NCBI GenBank assembly: GCA_944321365.1
Contig: CALULA010000002.1
Span: 124,001-188,000, forward strand
Source: an uncultured Paraprevotella sp.
Lineage (GTDB): Bacteria; Bacteroidota; Bacteroidia; Bacteroidales; Bacteroidaceae
DNA: 64,000 nucleotides
Direction: 5' to 3'
The translations under genes were made by a program, and so were the position numbers. A model generated the notes under the pieces. The model did not search any database. It had not been told where the DNA came from and saw nothing but the letters and a program-made list of their open reading frames with translations. Every line of letters starts with the position of its first letter. Position 1 is the stretch's first letter. Positions 24,504-33,320 of the stretch are shown here, piece by piece.

Positions 24504-25787
24504 TTATAAGCCGAATGCTGCTTTTATCTTATCTACATAATCCAGTTTTTCCCACGTGAACAGTTCCACTTCTATGGTCTTTGTGGGCATATAGCGGCTT
24601 TCGAATACTTTGGTAACCGTTTGAGGCTCACGGCCCATGTGCCCATAAGCGGCTGTTTCTTCGTAGATAGGGTTACGCAGTTTCAGACGGTCTTCTATGG
24701 CTTTGGGGCGAAGGTCGAACAATTCGTCTATTTTTTGTGCGATTTCTCCATCGCTCATGCCGACATGACTGCGGCCATACGTGTTGACGTAGATGTTGAC
24801 CGGACGTGCCACGCCTATGGCATAGCTGATTTGTACGAGCATCTCATCGGCTACGCCTGCGGCAACCATGTTTTTTGCGATATGGCGGGCGGCGTAGGCT
24901 GCCGAGCGATCCACTTTGGACGGGTCTTTTCCGGAGAAAGCACCGCCGCCGTGGGCGCCTTTTCCTCCATAGGTGTCAACGATAATTTTACGTCCTGTCA
25001 AACCGGTATCACCGTGAGGACCGCCGATGACAAACTTGCCGGTGGGGTTGACATGATAGGTGATTTGGTGGTCAAACAGTTTGAGAATGTCCGGATTATG
25101 TACCTCTGCAATAACACGTGGCATAAGGATGTTGATGACGTCATGCCGTATGGCGGACAGCATTTTCCTGTCTGCTTCTTCCTGATTGCCGTTTTCCGGG
25201 AGGATGAACTCGTCGTGCTGGGTGGATACCACGATGGTGTCTACGCGCACCGGCTTGCCGTTGTCATCGTATTCAATGGTTACTTGGCTTTTGGCATCGG
25301 GCCGTAGGTAGGTCATCACCTTGCCTTCGCGGCGGATGTCGGCCAGCACACGCAGGATTTTATGGCTGAGGTCGAGCGACAATGGCATGTAGTTTTCTGT
25401 TTCATTTGTCGCATAACCGAACATCATGCCTTGGTCTCCCGCACCTTGGTCCATCGGATCTTGGCGTTCCACGCCTCGGTTGATGTCCGGACTTTGTTCG
25501 TGTATGGCAGAGAATACTCCGCAACTTTCTGCTTCAAATTTATATTCGGCTTTCGTGTATCCGATGCGTCTGATGGTGCGTCGTGCTATTTCCTGCAAGT
25601 CTACATAAGCTTCGGATTTCACCTCGCCGGCCACGATGACCTGTCCGGTTGTGACCAATGTCTCACATGCCACTTTGGAATTCTTGTCGAATGCCAGCAA
25701 TTCGTCCAATACCGCATCGGAAATCTGATCTGCTACTTTGTCTGGATGTCCTTCAGAAACGGACTCGGAAGTAAATAAATAACCCAT
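24504..25787 (-). CDS. metK: S-adenosylmethionine synthetase MetK
   Basis: Makes SAM from methionine and ATP. The 427-residue protein has the family's conserved blocks: [18 protein letters not shown] (about residues 10-27), [12 protein letters not shown] (about 130), and [17 protein letters not shown] with the P-loop-like [19 protein letters not shown] (about 258-300). It is longer than the 385-residue E. coli enzyme by insertions that are usual in Bacteroidetes. A SAM-II-like riboswitch occupies the leader at 25864-25915, giving product feedback. SAM is needed locally by queA, miaB and the THUMP methyltransferase. Confidence 0.96.
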   Translation of the reverse strand: MGYLFTSESVSEGHPDKVADQISDAVLDELLAFDKNSKVACETLVTTGQVIVAGEVKSEAYVDLQEIARRTIRRIGYTKAEYKFEAESCGVFSAIHEQSPDINRGVERQDPMDQGAGDQGMMFGYATNETENYMPLSLDLSHKILRVLADIRREGKVMTYLRPDAKSQVTIEYDDNGKPVRVDTIVVSTQHDEFILPENGNQEEADRKMLSAIRHDVINILMPRVIAEVHNPDILKLFDHQITYHVNPTGKFVIGGPHGDTGLTGRKIIVDTYGGKGAHGGGAFSGKDPSKVDRSAAYAARHIAKNMVAAGVADEMLVQISYAIGVARPVNIYVNTYGRSHVGMSDGEIAQKIDELFDLRPKAIEDRLKLRNPIYEETAAYGHMGREPQTVTKVFESRYMPTKTIEVELFTWEKLDYVDKIKAAFGL

Positions 25788-25863
25788 TTTTACTTAGTTT
25801 AAATGAATAAATTGAATATAAAGAATGGGGTTTCATTGGGAAGGAATGCACGCAGTTGGAAAA

Positions 25864-25915
25864 CTGTCTTTAGCATTTTTTACCGTGGTTGCAAGCTGCC
25901 CAAATCTGTCCACAT
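25864..25915 (-). promoter_or_regulatory. SAM-II-like riboswitch in the metK leader
   Basis: Between the -7 box (25930) and metK, the minus strand shows the SAM-II order. Stem strand GTGG is followed by a loop with GATTT and TTGCAA, the closing strand CCAC, an A-rich loop GGTAAAAAAT and GCTAAA. This matches the pattern I recall for SAM-II (GATTT, TTGCAA, GCTAAA). The position ahead of SAM synthetase agrees. Structure was judged by eye only. Confidence 0.65.
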
Positions 25916-25929
25916 TGTATTTCTGTCTG

Positions 25930-25937
25930 CAAAGGTA
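25930..25937 (-). promoter_or_regulatory. -7 box of metK
   Basis: The minus strand reads TACCTTTG, matching TAnnTTTG. It predicts a leader of about 135 bases that carries the riboswitch-like element. Confidence 0.6.
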
Positions 25938-26012
25938 GCGAGAAAAAGATTAAAAAAGCTCATGAACGCCAATATATTTATGATTTTATTAGGTTTGTAA
26001 CCTGATTTTAAT

Positions 26013-26020
26013 TACTTTTG
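26013..26020 (+). promoter_or_regulatory. -7 box of the GH51-GH43 gene
   Basis: TACTTTTG matches TAnnTTTG, 55 bases before the start codon. A TTTG at 25994 is closer than the usual 19-21-base spacing. Confidence 0.45.
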
Positions 26021-26074
26021 AAAGTGATTTTTTGAATTGAAAACTTTAGTCGTTAACCTATTTTCAGTAGGACC

Positions 26075-29000
26075 ATGAACAAATCTTTTTTTAAGTGCCT
26101 TGCGGCATCAGTGGCTGCATGTAGTTTGGGCTTCTTCTCCGCAGAAGCCCAGGTGACGTTTAATATTGACGCAGGTCTTCGGGGAGCCATGATAGGCGAC
26201 CGTCATTATGGCCTTTTCTTTGAGGAGATAAACCATGCAGGCGACGGCGGACTGTATGCGGAACTCATACAGAACCGGTCGTTCGAGGACAACGCCGCCA
26301 ATCCCGACAAGTGGTGGACGGTGGGCGATGCCCGCATGGAGCTTACAACCGACGGGCTGTTGAACGAAGTGCAGGGCCATGCATTGCAACTGACGTTCCG
26401 GCGTGCCGGCGACGGAGTGCGCAACGAAGGTTTTTGGGGAATCAACATTGTAGAAGGGCAGACCTACAAATTGTCGTTCTGGATTAAGGGAAATCCTTCT
26501 TATGAAGGAACGCTGACGGCATCGTTGCAGGATGCCGACGGCCAGTCGCTGGGAGATGCCCAGATTCAGATAGCGGCCGACAACACATGGACCAAGCAGA
26601 CGGCGGAAATCACCGCCACCGGCAATGCCCGCGACGGATGGTTCGCCCTGACCGGCTCGGAGGCAGGCACGGTGTACCTGGACGTGGTGAGTCTGTTCCC
26701 GCCCACTTACAAGGACCGTGAGAACGGCTGCCGCCGCGACCTGGCGGAGATGCTGGAGGCCATGAACCCGTCGTTCGTGCGCTTTCCCGGCGGCTGCTAT
26801 GTGGAGGGCGTGTGGGCCAACGGGCGCACCAACCGCTTTGAATGGAAGAACACCATTGGCCCCATAGAGGAACGGCCGGGGCACATGAACCAGAACTGGG
26901 GCTACCGCGTGTCGGACGGACTGGGCTTCCACGAGATGCTCCAACTGACGGAGGACCTGGGTGCGGAACCGCTCTTCGTGGTGAATATGGGCATGGGCCA
27001 CGGATGGGCCGAGGACTACACTCAGATTGATGAATACATACAGGAGGCCTTGGATGCCATAGAATATTGCAACGGCGACGCGGAGACCACCAAGTGGGGC
27101 GCGATGCGTGCCGCCGCCGGACACCCGGAACCTTTCAACCTGCGCCTGATAGAGATAGGCAACGAGAACTACAACTTCACTTCCGCAGACAACAGAGACC
27201 AGAGCGATCACTACGCCGAGCGTTACTGGCAGTTCTATCAGGCCATCCGGGAGAAGTATCCGGAGGTGACCATCATCGGCAACGTGGAGGCGTGGGGCAC
27301 GGACAACCCCTCGTGGCGTAATCCTTATCCGGTGGACGCCGTGGACGAACACTATTACCGTAATCCCTCGTGGTTTGTCAATCAATATAACAAATACGAT
27401 ACTTACAGCCGCGCCAACCATAAAGTGTATGTGGGCGAATATGCCGTGACGCAGGACTACGGCGTGAACGGCCACCTGAACGCCGCACTGGGCGAGGCCG
27501 TGTTCATGCTGGGCATGGAGAACAACTCCGACGTGTGCATCATGAACAGCTACGCTCCCATCTTCGTGAATGAGAACAACTATAACTGGCGACCGGACAT
27601 GATACGCTTCAACAGTTACACCTGTTACGGCACGCCGTCGTACTACGTGCAGCAGCTGTTCCCCAACAATGTGGGCCGGCAGAATGTGAAGTGGACGGAA
27701 GAGAACAACACGCAGAGTGCGTCGTCCGCCGTCGGACTGAGCACCTGGAGCACAACCGCTGCCTTTGATAATGTGCGGGTGACGGCGGCCGACGGCACGG
27801 AACTGTTCAGTGATGACTTTTCTTCCGTGAAACCGGAATGGTCAGCCGGCGGAGGACGCTGGACGACGTCGGGCGGTGTGCTGAGCCAAAACGATGCCAA
27901 CATGCAGGGCAACATCTACGTATGCAACCTGTCCCTGCAGGGCGACTACACGTTCGAGGTGGATGCCACCAAGCGCAGCGGGGCGGAGGGTTTCCTCATC
28001 GCGTTCAACTATGAGGACAGCGATAACTACTGCTGGTGGAACCTGGGCGGATGGAACAACACGCAGCACGGCGTGGAAGTGTGCACCGACGGCGTGAAGT
28101 CCACGGTGGCTTCCGTTTCCGGCGCACTGGAGACGGACCGCACCTACCACATCCGTATCGTGGTGCAGGGCACGCGGGTGCAGTGTTTCCTTGATGACGT
28201 GCGGCTGCATGATTTCATCTTGCCGGTGAGCCGCAAGGTTTATGCCTCTGCCAATATTGACGACGAGGCGGGCATGATGTATGTCAAGCTCGTCAACCCC
28301 GGAGCAGAGGCGCAAAGCGTCACGCTGAACCTGGCCAACGCCTCGGTGACGGACGGAACGGTCATCGTGCTGACCAGCGCGAACGGTACGGACGAGAACG
28401 ACCTGGCAAACCCGCAGCGCGTGTCGCCGCAAGAGTCGGCCCTGGACGTGTCGGGGCAGCAGCTGCAGTATGAAGTGCCGGCTTATTCGGTGAACATCCT
28501 GCGCCTGCAGGTGGACGACGTGCAGCTGCAGCCCGACGAGCCGGCCACGCTCCCGGACCCCCTCGTGCAGTATTCCTTTGAGAACGGCAGTCCGGCTGAC
28601 GACGGCGGGCGTTTTGAGGGACAGCTCAGGGGAGATGCCGCCGTGGTGACGATGGACGACGGGGCAAAGGCCCTTTACACGGGTACAAAAGGCGGTTATG
28701 CGGACTTGGGAGCGGACATGGCCCGCAACACGCTGGCCGCTCTTACGGGTGATTATACGCTGACGGTGGACGTCGCCCTGCCCGCGGTAGGCACGTTGGG
28801 GCAATACTGCTGGCTGTATGCCTTCTCGCAGGGAACGGACAGCTATATCGGTATGGTCAATACGGAAGGTAATACGAACTGGTATTATACGGTGAAAGAC
28901 GATGTGAGCCGTGACGTGCCTTCCGGTGCGGGACTCTCCTATGGCGTGTGGCACACGCTGACTTATGTGCAGTCCGGCCAGACGGGACGCCTCTATGTGG

Positions 29001-31363
29001 ACGGTTTCCTGGCGGGAACGGAACAGGTGGAGCTGCAGCCTGCCGACTTCGCTGCCGGACTGACGTCGGCGGTGCTGGGGCGGTCGCCTTTTGCTTCGGA
29101 TGCTCTGATGAGCGGTGTATACATAGATAATTTCTGCATTTACGGCGAGGCGTTGGATGAGGAACAGGTAAGTGAGCTTTACAGTCGGGCGGAAGGCCGG
29201 TCGGCTGTTTCTGCCGATGTGGCGGTTATGGCCGATGTGTCGGAAGTGTCTGGACTGTTGAAGAAGTTCAACTTCCTGCATTCCGCCGTGACGGAACTTC
29301 CCGGTTCGTTGCAGAACGGTACGGAAGTGGAGTGGTCGTTCACGGCTGCCGAGGGAGCCGACGGATATGTGGAACTGGCAGACGGGTGTCTGTCGGTTGT
29401 GCGCCGTCCGGAAGGGGACAGACTTATGGCCGGTACGCTCACAGGACTGTTGCATACTGCGGATGGCGACAGAACGCTGCAGCAACAGGTATGGCTGGCA
29501 CCCGATGATGGCCGCTACGGCTACCTGTATTGTTTCATGAACGCCAATGAGGAAATCACGAACTTCGCCCTGGGCACAGAGGCGGACAAGGGAAAGGTCT
29601 TCAACGTGCTTCTGGACGGGGCCGAGGTGTTCAATACGGCCGAAATCGCCGGTATTGAGGGCGGTACGCGCGATGCCTATATCGGCCGGGGCGAGGAAGC
29701 GGACGGCTATTTCATCACTACCACAGACATGCGGCAGCACACTTCGGGCGTGTGGAACAACTATGGCATCAATCTGGTGCGTTCAAAAGACCTGATTCAT
29801 TGGGAAAGCTCTACCTTTGATTTCCGTAAGGGCAAGGCCATCTTCTCCGACCCGCAGGCCGCTACCGGGGTGTATGACACCGATGAGGAGTATGCCCTTA
29901 TCAACCGTGTATGGGCACCGCAGTTCATCTGGGACAAGGACTATAACGGCGGCGAGGGGGCTTATCTGGTTTATTACTCCATCCTGTCGGCAAACGAGGG
30001 AGATGACCACGACCGTATCTTCTATTCCTACACCGATCGTGAGTTCCGCACGCTGACGCAGCCCCGCGTGTTCTTCGATCCGGGCCTGTCGGTCATCGAT
30101 GCCGACATTGTCTACAACCCCTATGACAGCCTTTATCACATGTATTATAAGCGTGAGGGGGCTTCCGGTACGGCACGCGGCGTTTATGAGGCTACCAGTC
30201 CGCAGCTTGTGGGCGGCGAGTGGACCGACGTGATGCATGTGACGAACGAAGGTTCGGAACAGGTGGAGGGAGCGAGCACGGTGCGCCGCATCAATGAGGA
30301 TGTGTATAATCTCTATTACATGCGTTACTCAGGGGGCAGTGCCTACAAGTGGTGTGAGACGGATCATCTGGGACTGAACGTGTCGATGTCCTCTGATGTG
30401 GAGGGGACCGGAAACTTCCAGCATGGTTCCGTTATGACGGTGACCGAGGAAGAATACCGCATGTTGCAGGCCTGGAGCGGCGTGACCCTGTTGTCGGATT
30501 CCGTGAGAGCACTCTTGGAGACAGGCGCAGAAAGCCAGGTGCTGCAGGACGCGGTGGCCGGAGCCGAGGAGGCTTTGGCAAAAACAACGGTGGAAGAGCT
30601 TGCGGTGGCTTTGCCGGAGGCCTATGCCGGTCTGAAGGCGGCGGTGGAGAAATATACGCAGGACATCTGCGACGCTACGCCGGTGGGCGGGGAGGCAGAT
30701 CTGACTTACCTGCTGGTGAATCCCCGTTTCAGCGATGGCGACAAGGGATGGGACGGAACGGCGTTCAGCGCGGCCTCTGAGGGTGTGGCTGAATTTTATG
30801 ACACGACCTACGACACCTATCAGGTCCTGCAGAACATGCCGGCGGGCGACTACCGCTTCAGCTGCCAGGGTTTCTATCGTAACGGCGACTATGTAGATGC
30901 CTATCCGGCTCATCTGGACGGGTCGGAGCAGTTGCTGGCCGTGCTGTATGTCAATGAGGTCTCACAGCCGTTCATGTCGTTGTTCGACGATTCCGCGCCT
31001 TATACTTATACGCCTTATACTTATCCGGACAACGTGACAACGGCGAATACGGCCTTCAATCGCGACGGTGCTTATGTGGGGAATGAAGTGAAATATGGTT
31101 TGCAGTCTCGTGGCACGCTGCGGCTGGGGGTGGCCAAGTCTGTTTACTGGACTCATGACTGGAATTGTTTCGACAACTTCCGGCTGATATATGCCGGTAA
31201 TCCGTCTGCTATACAGGATGTGACGGCTGATGCGCTTTCACCGGTAGATGTCTATACGCTGAGTGGTGTAAAGGTGCGTTCGGCTGTGTTTTCGGATAAG
31301 GCGGCAGAGGGTTTGCCGAAGGGGATATACATTGTCGGACAGAGAAAAATTGTGGTGCACTGA
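26075..31363 (+). CDS. Secreted multidomain GH51 alpha-L-arabinofuranosidase with a GH43 domain
   Basis: Secreted enzyme of 1762 residues, predicted to strip arabinose from arabinan or arabinoxylan. Order: signal peptide (1-25); N-terminal beta-sandwich; GH51 barrel (about 220-540) with acid/base E364 in GNEN and nucleophile E455 in VGEYA. A laminin-G/DUF1080-like insert follows (about 560-715), then the GH51 C-terminal sandwich. Next are LamG (about 830-1050), an Ig-like linker, and a GH43 propeller (about 1140-1460). That propeller has D1200 (RDAYIGRG), D1344 (IDADIVY) and E1398 (VEGAST) at the three catalytic positions. A helical bundle, a CBM-like domain and a tail ending LPKGIYIVGQRK, of the T9SS or sorting type, complete it. 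No SusC/SusD pair is nearby. A terminator follows at 31417. Confidence 0.88.
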   Translation: MNKSFFKCLAASVAACSLGFFSAEAQVTFNIDAGLRGAMIGDRHYGLFFEEINHAGDGGLYAELIQNRSFEDNAANPDKWWTVGDARMELTTDGLLNEVQGHALQLTFRRAGDGVRNEGFWGINIVEGQTYKLSFWIKGNPSYEGTLTASLQDADGQSLGDAQIQIAADNTWTKQTAEITATGNARDGWFALTGSEAGTVYLDVVSLFPPTYKDRENGCRRDLAEMLEAMNPSFVRFPGGCYVEGVWANGRTNRFEWKNTIGPIEERPGHMNQNWGYRVSDGLGFHEMLQLTEDLGAEPLFVVNMGMGHGWAEDYTQIDEYIQEALDAIEYCNGDAETTKWGAMRAAAGHPEPFNLRLIEIGNENYNFTSADNRDQSDHYAERYWQFYQAIREKYPEVTIIGNVEAWGTDNPSWRNPYPVDAVDEHYYRNPSWFVNQYNKYDTYSRANHKVYVGEYAVTQDYGVNGHLNAALGEAVFMLGMENNSDVCIMNSYAPIFVNENNYNWRPDMIRFNSYTCYGTPSYYVQQLFPNNVGRQNVKWTEENNTQSASSAVGLSTWSTTAAFDNVRVTAADGTELFSDDFSSVKPEWSAGGGRWTTSGGVLSQNDANMQGNIYVCNLSLQGDYTFEVDATKRSGAEGFLIAFNYEDSDNYCWWNLGGWNNTQHGVEVCTDGVKSTVASVSGALETDRTYHIRIVVQGTRVQCFLDDVRLHDFILPVSRKVYASANIDDEAGMMYVKLVNPGAEAQSVTLNLANASVTDGTVIVLTSANGTDENDLANPQRVSPQESALDVSGQQLQYEVPAYSVNILRLQVDDVQLQPDEPATLPDPLVQYSFENGSPADDGGRFEGQLRGDAAVVTMDDGAKALYTGTKGGYADLGADMARNTLAALTGDYTLTVDVALPAVGTLGQYCWLYAFSQGTDSYIGMVNTEGNTNWYYTVKDDVSRDVPSGAGLSYGVWHTLTYVQSGQTGRLYVDGFLAGTEQVELQPADFAAGLTSAVLGRSPFASDALMSGVYIDNFCIYGEALDEEQVSELYSRAEGRSAVSADVAVMADVSEVSGLLKKFNFLHSAVTELPGSLQNGTEVEWSFTAAEGADGYVELADGCLSVVRRPEGDRLMAGTLTGLLHTADGDRTLQQQVWLAPDDGRYGYLYCFMNANEEITNFALGTEADKGKVFNVLLDGAEVFNTAEIAGIEGGTRDAYIGRGEEADGYFITTTDMRQHTSGVWNNYGINLVRSKDLIHWESSTFDFRKGKAIFSDPQAATGVYDTDEEYALINRVWAPQFIWDKDYNGGEGAYLVYYSILSANEGDDHDRIFYSYTDREFRTLTQPRVFFDPGLSVIDADIVYNPYDSLYHMYYKREGASGTARGVYEATSPQLVGGEWTDVMHVTNEGSEQVEGASTVRRINEDVYNLYYMRYSGGSAYKWCETDHLGLNVSMSSDVEGTGNFQHGSVMTVTEEEYRMLQAWSGVTLLSDSVRALLETGAESQVLQDAVAGAEEALAKTTVEELAVALPEAYAGLKAAVEKYTQDICDATPVGGEADLTYLLVNPRFSDGDKGWDGTAFSAASEGVAEFYDTTYDTYQVLQNMPAGDYRFSCQGFYRNGDYVDAYPAHLDGSEQLLAVLYVNEVSQPFMSLFDDSAPYTYTPYTYPDNVTTANTAFNRDGAYVGNEVKYGLQSRGTLRLGVAKSVYWTHDWNCFDNFRLIYAGNPSAIQDVTADALSPVDVYTLSGVKVRSAVFSDKAAEGLPKGIYIVGQRKIVVH

Positions 31364-31416
31364 TGGCATTTGCAGATGTGCTGTGTCGGGGCATGGGCCT
31401 GACACAATGAATGCAG

Positions 31417-31445
31417 GCCGGCTTGCGGAAAGCCGGCTTTTTTTG
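31417..31445 (+). terminator. Terminator of the GH51-GH43 gene
   Basis: GGCCGGCTT and AAGCCGGC form a strong stem around a short loop (TTGCGGAA core at 31423-31430), followed by a run of seven T. The loop coincides with the first unit of array C. Confidence 0.85.
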
Positions 31446-31651
31446 TGCGCAAGAGCGCGGGCGGTTGTGCGCAAGAAATGTCTTGGTCTTGCGGAAAGCC
31501 GTTTCTTTTCTTGCGCAAGGTTTTTTATCGGTCGTGCGCGGAAGTGTCCGGGATTGTTCAGGAGACATTTTGTTCTTGTGCGCAATGAATCAAATTCTCA
31601 TGCCCAAGAAAATAAATTCTTGTGTGCAAGCATTTAAGTTGGCGTGCGCCA
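31423..31651. repeat. Array C: eleven TTGCGCAA-type units at 22-bp spacing
   Basis: Motif copies start at 31423, 31445, 31467, 31489, 31511, 31533, 31555, 31578, 31600, 31622 and 31644. Clear copies are TTGCGGAA, GTGCGCAA, GTGCGCAA, TTGCGGAA, TTGCGCAA, GTGCGCAA (31578), ATGCCCAA, GTGTGCAA and GTGCGCCA; 31533 and 31555 are degenerate. Intervals are 22 bp except one of 23. The core is often followed by GA. The array fills the gap between the convergent hydrolase and queG genes. Confidence 0.8.
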
Positions 31652-31691
31652 CAGCGGTGGGGATGGTGCGGGCACGGGCGGCCCGTTCTTC

Positions 31692-32675
31692 TCATGCCGG
31701 TGCGTCCTCCGGCTCTCCATGGTTCCGGGCGATAGCTTCAAGGTTGCGTTTCAGTCCCTGAAACCCGGCTCTTTCCACGGCAGACTGGCTGAATAGCTGT
31801 TGATAGTGCGGTTCATCCAGTTCCATCCAGTTGCGCCAGGTCATGGCAAGCAGTTCCGGTTTCGGGGCGAAATCCGGTTCGGTGGTGGCAGGAGAAGCTT
31901 TCAGGTGCGGACATGCTTTCAGACATCGGTCGCATCCGTAACAGTAGGGATAGAGCTTTGAGGCGTATGTTGCCGGAATCTCCCCACGGTTTTCTATTGT
32001 AAGATAGCTCAGGCAACGCCGCGCGTCCAGCCCGTTCTGTATGCTGATAGCCTTTGTGGGACAGGCATCGATGCAACGTCGGCACTCCCCGCATTGCGAG
32101 GGTATGGGGCTGTCGTAACTGTCGGCAGGCAGGCTGAGCAGCAGTTCTCCGAGGAAAAAGGCACTTCCGCATTCCGGTGCGACAAGCTGTGTGTGGCGTC
32201 CTGTCCAGCCCAGTCCGCATTGCTCCGCCCAGTAGCGTTCCAGCAGGGGAGCCGTGTCGCAGAACGTACGGCCGGAGAGTCGGGCGTAGGTCTGGCAGAG
32301 GGTGTCGTAAAGCGTGCGCAGCTTGTTTCTCATCACGTTGTGGTAGTCTTTGCCGTAGGCATACCAGGCGAGCTGCAGTTGTCCTTGCGGAATGGTCTGT
32401 GCAGGCCGGTAGTTCAGGGCCACACAGACGATGGTCCGGCATCCGGGGACGAGCAGGCGCGGGTCAAGGCGCTTGTCGGTGTGGCGGGTCATGTAGTGCA
32501 TGTCTGCCTGTTGCCCCCGGTCCGACCATTGGCGGAAAAAACGCGCGTGCGAGTGTGCTACGGCCCCGGCAGGCGACAGTCCGCAAGCGGAAAAGCCGAG
32601 GCGTCGGGCCTCGGCTTTGATATGTGCTGCGGAGAGCAGCTGGGTTGTCTCTTGTGTGGACGGATGTTCGGGCAT
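31692..32675 (-). CDS. queG: Epoxyqueuosine reductase QueG
   Basis: Cobalamin- and iron-sulfur-dependent enzyme reducing epoxyqueuosine to queuosine in tRNA, the step after QueA (encoded at 4648). The 327 residues include an N-terminal region with GFSACGLSPAG, the central DTAPLLERYWAEQCGLGWTGRHT block, and the two ferredoxin clusters CGECRRCIDACP (about residues 195-206) and CYGCDRCLKACPH (about 243-255). Length is normal. It is 6 bases after the deacetylase gene and the last gene of a minus-strand run starting with the DUF2723 protein. The HEAT-like C-terminal extension of some homologues is absent. Confidence 0.92.
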   Translation of the reverse strand: MPEHPSTQETTQLLSAAHIKAEARRLGFSACGLSPAGAVAHSHARFFRQWSDRGQQADMHYMTRHTDKRLDPRLLVPGCRTIVCVALNYRPAQTIPQGQLQLAWYAYGKDYHNVMRNKLRTLYDTLCQTYARLSGRTFCDTAPLLERYWAEQCGLGWTGRHTQLVAPECGSAFFLGELLLSLPADSYDSPIPSQCGECRRCIDACPTKAISIQNGLDARRCLSYLTIENRGEIPATYASKLYPYCYGCDRCLKACPHLKASPATTEPDFAPKPELLAMTWRNWMELDEPHYQQLFSQSAVERAGFQGLKRNLEAIARNHGEPEDAPA

Positions 32676-32681
32676 ACGTGT

Positions 32682-33293
32682 TTATTCCAGTGTCTTGAAT
32701 GCATATCCCTGGTCGGCCAGCCACTGGAGCGACAGCGGCAGTGCCGTCTGCAGCTTGTCTATGCTTTTGAGCGAGTCGTGGAATGTGATGATGGAGCCGT
32801 TGCGTGTGTAGCGTTTCACGTTTTCGACCACATCTTCTGCCGTCACCCGTTTGCTGTAGTCGCGTGTCACCACGTCCCACATGATGATGCGGTAGTGCTT
32901 GCGCAGCAGTTTGAACTGCAGCAGCCGCATCCAGCCGTGCGGAGGCCGGAACAGGGTGGTCTGCAGCAGGCGGTTGGCCTTCTCGGCGTTTTCCAGATAT
33001 TCCTTGCAGGAATGCCGGAAGCCGCCGATGTGGTTGAACGTGTGGTTGCCCACCTTATGTCCGCGTTCCACTACCATACGGTAGATGTCGGGGTGCTTGC
33101 GCACGTTGTCGCCCACCATGAAGAACGTGGCCTTGACCCCGAAGCGGTCCAGCGTATCAAGCACGAAGGGTGTGGCTTCGGGTATGGGGCCGTCATCGAA
33201 CGTCAGGTAGACCGCTTTTTTTTTGCGGCTCATCCGCCATACCGCAGTGGGATAGATCCATCGTAGAAATACGGACGGTTGTTCTATGAGCAT
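32682..33293 (-). CDS. Polysaccharide deacetylase family protein
   Basis: NodB-type carbohydrate esterase of 203 residues. Motif 1 is LTFDDGPIPE with the catalytic and metal aspartates (about residues 30-39). Motif 2 is HKVGNHTFNH (HxxxH, about 79-88), then RPPHGWMR (about 115-122), and a late ITFHDS (about 170). A short hydrophobic N-terminus could be a membrane anchor. Substrates of this family include peptidoglycan and chitin-like polymers; here it is unknown. It sits 27 bases after the DUF2723 gene and just before queG. Confidence 0.88.
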   Translation of the reverse strand: MLIEQPSVFLRWIYPTAVWRMSRKKKAVYLTFDDGPIPEATPFVLDTLDRFGVKATFFMVGDNVRKHPDIYRMVVERGHKVGNHTFNHIGGFRHSCKEYLENAEKANRLLQTTLFRPPHGWMRLLQFKLLRKHYRIIMWDVVTRDYSKRVTAEDVVENVKRYTRNGSIITFHDSLKSIDKLQTALPLSLQWLADQGYAFKTLE

Positions 33294-33320
33294 GTTCTGT
33301 TCGTTCTTCTCTTTCGGTTC

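Noticed and set aside
25864..25915. S-box (SAM-I) riboswitch before metK
   Set aside because: The AGAG...GATGAA core of SAM-I is not visible; the SAM-II order fits better.
25803..26000. Open frame of 65 codons between metK and the hydrolase
   Set aside because: It covers the metK leader and promoter on the opposite strand; the riboswitch-like element explains the conservation there.
27842..29740. Long minus-strand frame of 632 codons inside the hydrolase gene
   Set aside because: Antisense shadow of a high-GC, strongly biased gene; the plus-strand protein has intact catalytic motifs.
31423..31651. Array C as a CRISPR array
   Set aside because: The repeated core is only about 8 bp and the gaps 14 bp, far too short for CRISPR repeats and spacers. 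The core varies from unit to unit, and no cas gene is present.
4648..32675. queA and queG as one functional cluster
   Set aside because: Both act late in queuosine synthesis, but they are 27 kb apart in different operons; coincidence of location is likely.
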